Shown piece by piece: positions 6,948 to 9,416 of a DNA stretch of 9,416 nt. The position numbers and the translations under genes were made by a program. A model generated the notes under the pieces. It made no database searches and was not told the origin of the DNA. It worked only from the letters and a program-made list of their open reading frames with translations. The stretch's first letter is position 1. Every line of letters starts with the position of its first letter. The stretch is from an uncultured Lysobacteraceae bacterium (GTDB lineage Bacteria; Pseudomonadota; Gammaproteobacteria; Xanthomonadales; Xanthomonadaceae), in contig CAMLLG010000107.1 in the NCBI GenBank assembly GCA_946480825.1, positions 1 through 9,416 on the forward strand. Direction: 5' to 3'.

Positions 6948-8363
6948 ATGATAAACGACGCCGACCGCTGGCGGTCGCGCGACCTCGCGGTGCTCTGGCA
7001 CCCCTGCACGCAGATGCGCGAACATCCCGACGCCCTGCCGCTGCTGCCGGTGGCGCGCGGCGACGGCGCATGGCTGGTCGGCCACGACGGCCGCCGCACC
7101 CTCGACGGCGTCAGCAGTTGGTGGACCAATCTCCACGGTCACGCCGAACCGCGCATCGCCGAGGCCATCGCACGCCAGGCGCGCACGCTGGAACAGGTGA
7201 TCCTGGCCGGTTTTTCGCATGCGCCCGCGGTGGAACTGGCCGAGCGGCTGCTGGCGGTGGCACCGCGCCAGCCCGGGCGCGCGCCGCTGGCCAAGGTCTT
7301 CTACGCCGACAACGGCTCGGCCGGCGTGGAAGTCGCGCTGAAGATGGCCTTCCACTGGTATCGCAACCGCGGCGACGAACCGCGGCGCACGAAGTTCGTC
7401 GCCCTCACCAACAGCTATCACGGCGAGACCGTGGGTGCGCTGTCGGTGGGCGACATTCCGCTGTATCGGCGCGTGTATGCGCCGCTGTTGATGGAAGTGC
7501 TGTTCGCGCCCACGCCCGATGCCTTCGGCAGCGCCGACGCGCAGGCCGCGGCGGCGCGCGCCGAGGACGCCGCCGATGCGCTCGCCCGTCTGCTCGACGC
7601 GCATCCCGGCGAAGTCTGCGCGCTGATCCTCGAACCGCTGGTGCAGTGCGCCGGCGGCATGCGCATGCATCATCCCGTGTATCTGAAGCGCGTGCGCGAT
7701 CTGTGCGACGCGCACGGCGTGTTCCTGATCGCCGACGAGATCGCGACCGGCTTCGGCCGCACCGGTTCGCTGTTCGCGTTCGAACAGGCCGGCGTCCAGC
7801 CCGATCTGATGTGCCTCTCGAAAGGCCTCACCGGCGGCTTCCTGCCGCTGTGCGCGGTGCTGGCGACGCAGGCGATCTACGAGGGCTTCCTCGACGACTC
7901 GCGCGAGCGCGCCTTCCTGCATTCGCACAGCTACAGCGGCAACCCGCTGGCCTGCGCGGCGGCGCTGGCATCGCTGGACATCCTGCAGCAGGAGGACACG
8001 ATCGCGCGCAACCGCGGCACCGCCGCGAAGATGGCCGCGTTGGCCGCACCGTTCGCCGCGCACCCGCTGGTGGCCGAGGTGCGTCAGACCGGGATGATCC
8101 TCGCCATCGAACTGCGGCCGGAACCGGAGAATGCCGACGACGGCAACGCCGTGGAGATCGCGGGTCGACGCGGCCTGCGCATGTACCGCGCGGCGCTGGA
8201 TCGCGGCGTGCTGCTGCGCCCGCTCGGCGACGTGCTGTACTGGATGCCGCCCTATTGCGTCGACGACGCGCAGCTCGCGCAGCTCGCCGATGCCACCCAT
8301 GCCGCGATCCAGGCCGCCGAAACCCAGGCCACCGAGATCAAGGAGGCCAGCCGATGCGCCTGA
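6948..8363 (+). CDS. bioA: Adenosylmethionine-8-amino-7-oxononanoate aminotransferase BioA
   Basis: PLP-dependent class III aminotransferase that converts 7-keto-8-aminopelargonate (KAPA) to 7,8-diaminopelargonate with S-adenosylmethionine as amino donor, the third step of biotin-ring synthesis. In 471 residues the active-site elements match E. coli BioA: WHPCTQM (17-23), SSWW (56-59), GSAGVEVALKMA (123-134), the PLP-stacking YHG (157-159), IADEIATGFGRTG (261-273) with D263, the Schiff-base lysine K292 in LSKGLTGG, and R424 in LRPLG, which binds the substrate carboxylate. The tail beyond about 450 is Ala/Gln/Glu-rich. I prefer the ATG at 6948 (AGG 9 nt upstream; N-terminal length close to E. 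coli). An ATG at 6918 would add ten residues encoded by rare codons such as GGA and AGG, and its start would overlap the likely transcription start. The gene overlaps rsmE by 10 bp. No other bio gene lies in the window. Confidence 0.96.
   Translation: MINDADRWRSRDLAVLWHPCTQMREHPDALPLLPVARGDGAWLVGHDGRRTLDGVSSWWTNLHGHAEPRIAEAIARQARTLEQVILAGFSHAPAVELAERLLAVAPRQPGRAPLAKVFYADNGSAGVEVALKMAFHWYRNRGDEPRRTKFVALTNSYHGETVGALSVGDIPLYRRVYAPLLMEVLFAPTPDAFGSADAQAAAARAEDAADALARLLDAHPGEVCALILEPLVQCAGGMRMHHPVYLKRVRDLCDAHGVFLIADEIATGFGRTGSLFAFEQAGVQPDLMCLSKGLTGGFLPLCAVLATQAIYEGFLDDSRERAFLHSHSYSGNPLACAAALASLDILQQEDTIARNRGTAAKMAALAAPFAAHPLVAEVRQTGMILAIELRPEPENADDGNAVEIAGRRGLRMYRAALDRGVLLRPLGDVLYWMPPYCVDDAQLAQLADATHAAIQAAETQATEIKEASRCA
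8341..8346 (+). promoter_or_regulatory. Consensus Shine-Dalgarno of rsmE inside bioA
   Basis: A full AGGAGG lies within the last codons of bioA, 7 nt before the rsmE ATG at 8354. It fixes the rsmE start and is the strongest ribosome-binding site in the window. It allows independent loading on rsmE as well as coupling to bioA. Confidence 0.85.
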
Positions 8364-9085
8364 CCCGCGTGTATGTCGATCAGCCGCTGGCGCCCGGTGC
8401 GCGCGTGGTCCTGCCCGAGAACGCCGGCGCGCATCTGGTGCGCGTGCTGCGCCTGCGCGAAGGCGACGCCTGCGTGCTGTTCAACGGCGACGGCCGCGAT
8501 TGCGACGCGCGCCTGCTGGCCGCGAGCAAACGCGGCGTCGAGGCCGAGATCGTCGGCGAGCGCATCGTCGACAACGAATCGCCGCTGCGCATCGTGCTGC
8601 TGCAGGGCATCGCGCGCGGCGAGAAGATGGACCTGATCCTGCAGAAGGCCACCGAACTGGGCGTGCGCGCGATCGTGCCGGTGTTCGCCGACCGCACCGA
8701 AGTGCGGCTCGACGGCGACCGCCTGCAGAAGCGCATGGATCACTGGCGCAGCGTCGTGGTGGCGGCCTGCGAACAGAGCGGCCGCGCGCGCATTCCCGAG
8801 GTGTCCACCGCGCGCGGGCTGGCCGAAGCGGCGGCATCCCTGGAAGCCGATGCGCTCAAGCTGACGCTCGATCCGCAGGGCGCTCACCGCTTCGAAACGT
8901 TGACGAAACCCGTCGGCGCCGTCGTGATCGGCATCGGCCCCGAGGGCGGCTGGTCGGAGAAGGATCGCATCGTGCTGCAGCAGCACGGCTTCAGCGGTCT
9001 GCGCCTCGGCCCGCGCGTGCTGCGCACCGAGACCGCGGGACTGGCCGCGATCGCGGCGATGCAGGCGCGGTTCGGGGATCTGTAG
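8354..9085 (+). CDS. rsmE: 16S rRNA (uracil(1498)-N3)-methyltransferase RsmE
   Basis: SPOUT-class methyltransferase that methylates N3 of U1498 in 16S rRNA on the assembled 30S subunit, using S-adenosylmethionine; it acts as a dimer in the cytoplasm. The 243 residues equal the length of E. coli RsmE. Residues 1-70 form the N-terminal PUA-like RNA-binding domain (HLVRVLRLREGD at 27-38). The catalytic knot follows: LLQGIARGEKMDLILQKATELGV (82-104), VPVFADRTEVR (108-118), WRSVVVAACEQSGRARIPEV (131-150), the cofactor loop IGPEGGWSEKD (194-204), and LGPRVLRTETAGLAAI (218-233), which closes the trefoil knot. All hallmark residues are present. The start is fixed by a perfect AGGAGG 7 nt upstream. 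The ATG lies within the last codons of bioA (10-bp overlap, different frame), so it is very likely transcribed with bioA. A candidate terminator begins right after its TAG. Confidence 0.97.
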   Translation: MRLTRVYVDQPLAPGARVVLPENAGAHLVRVLRLREGDACVLFNGDGRDCDARLLAASKRGVEAEIVGERIVDNESPLRIVLLQGIARGEKMDLILQKATELGVRAIVPVFADRTEVRLDGDRLQKRMDHWRSVVVAACEQSGRARIPEVSTARGLAEAAASLEADALKLTLDPQGAHRFETLTKPVGAVVIGIGPEGGWSEKDRIVLQQHGFSGLRLGPRVLRTETAGLAAIAAMQARFGDL

Positions 9086-9086
9086 G

Positions 9087-9118
9087 GTGGGCCCTGGCCT
9101 GAGGTATCCCCACTTTTT
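9087..9118 (+). terminator. Candidate intrinsic terminator after rsmE
   Basis: GTGGG (9087-9091) pairs with CCCAC (9109-9113), and inside it CCT (9093-9095) can pair with AGG (9102-9104). A run of five T follows directly at 9114-9118. The position, starting two bases after the rsmE stop, fits the end of the bioA-rsmE transcript. The stem is short and interrupted, so this is only moderately supported. Confidence 0.45.
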
Positions 9119-9160
9119 CGCTCGGCAGATCATCGGGTTGCCGGCATTCTTGAAACGACT

Positions 9161-9190
9161 GTCATCCCGAGCCGCAGGCGAGGGACCTGT
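9161..9190 (-). repeat. Fragment of a common dispersed intergenic repeat
   Basis: GTCATCCCGAG, CCGCAGGCGAGGG and ACCTG in series match the remembered form of a dispersed intergenic sequence found in many proteobacterial genomes. On the minus strand it reads as the pseudo-peptide PRLRLGMT that often appears in spurious hypothetical proteins. It has no recognisable function here. The bases from 9119 to 9160 and from 9191 to 9256 hold nothing else I can identify. Confidence 0.5.
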
Positions 9191-9256
9191 TTGTGATCGA
9201 TTCGAATCCAACTTGCTGCGAAGGCGAACGGAACGACCTGCCGCACGGCCCTGGTT

Positions 9257-9390
9257 TCGCTCGCTGCCGCGAGCGAGTCACTTTTCTTTGCTTGTGCCAC
9301 TGCGCCGCACAGCGGCGCGAACGGCGAAGCCGGCCCGAAGGGCGAGCGCGCAGCGCGAGTCAAGAAAAGATAACCAAAAGAAAGCACACC
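9257..9390. repeat. Hairpin-rich intergenic repeat of Lysobacter/Xanthomonas type
   Basis: A chain of small perfect hairpins: TCGCTCGC-TGCC-GCGAGCGA (9257-9276), GCGCCGC-ACA-GCGGCGC (9302-9318), CGGC-GAA-GCCG (9322-9332), GCCC-GAA-GGGC (9333-9343) and CGCG-CAG-CGCG (9347-9357). The last four lie between CTTTTCTT (9281-9288) and its reverse complement AAGAAAAG (9362-9369), so the unit can fold as a multi-branched structure. GCGAGTCA is repeated directly at 9273-9280 and 9355-9362. The tail AACCAAAAGAAAG (9373-9385) is typical, from memory, of a repeat that occurs many times in Lysobacter and Xanthomonas genomes and is often mis-called as a short minus-strand gene. The remaining bases to 9416 are GC-rich with no feature I can name; the repeat may continue beyond the window. 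Confidence 0.55.
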
Positions 9391-9416
9391 CCGTCGGTCG
9401 CGCCCGGCGCGTTGCG

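Noticed and set aside
6886..7071. N-terminal extension of NudE to an ATG at 7071
   Set aside because: The extra 62 residues are Arg/Ala-rich and run antisense through bioA; the shorter form has exactly the length of E. coli NudE.
6882..8300. 472-residue minus-strand frame opposite bioA
   Set aside because: It is the antisense shadow of bioA, whose active-site residues are intact; the frame is rich in His, Gln, Arg and Ala with no domain.
9130..9387. Minus-strand 85-residue reading frame at the right edge
   Set aside because: It is made entirely of dispersed-repeat sequence and hairpins, contains the pseudo-peptide PRLRLGMT, and has no ribosome-binding site; likely a spurious gene.

Overview
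The window is GC-rich (clearly above 60% by eye), densely packed bacterial DNA. The protein set, the gene order bioA-rsmE with nudE-cysQ divergent to it, and intergenic palindromes with a GTAG head all suggest a gammaproteobacterium of the Xanthomonadaceae/Lysobacteraceae type (Lysobacter, Luteimonas or Stenotrophomonas-like). That assignment is an inference from gene content and repeats; I could not run a taxonomic comparison.

Layout. (1) Positions 1-3234, minus strand: a three-gene export operon read right to left. It encodes a MacA-like periplasmic adaptor, a separate MacB/LolD-type ATPase and a MacB-type permease that runs off the left edge. The genes are joined by GTGA and ATGA stop/start overlaps. 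The adaptor carries an extra segment of about 130 residues. (2) Positions 3235-3426: a divergent spacer with one strong hairpin. (3) Positions 3427-3774, plus strand: a four-helix DUF486 membrane protein. (4) Positions 3775-3904: a convergent spacer holding a diverged REP-like palindrome inside a larger fold, and one clean GTAG-type REP. (5) Positions 3905-6885, minus strand, in order of transcription: nudE, cysQ, a two-REP (BIME-like) spacer, mazG, a small B-box-like zinc/membrane protein and an Mpo1-like (DUF962) protein. The first three enzymes remove surplus or harmful nucleotides: NADH/ADP-ribose/ApnA, PAP, and NTPs. (6) Positions 6948-9085, plus strand: bioA (biotin synthesis) overlapping rsmE (16S rRNA m3U1498 methylation). 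(7) Positions 9086-9416: no gene. This stretch holds a candidate terminator, a fragment of a common dispersed repeat, and a hairpin-rich repeat that reaches the edge of the window.

The coding content is mostly core metabolism plus an efflux operon. I found no CRISPR array, transposase, phage gene, toxin-antitoxin pair, tRNA or rRNA, and no convincing undescribed multi-gene system. The points most worth a second look are the LTxxQ-like insertion in the adaptor, the uncharacterised zinc/membrane protein translationally coupled to mazG, and the three kinds of structured intergenic repeat.
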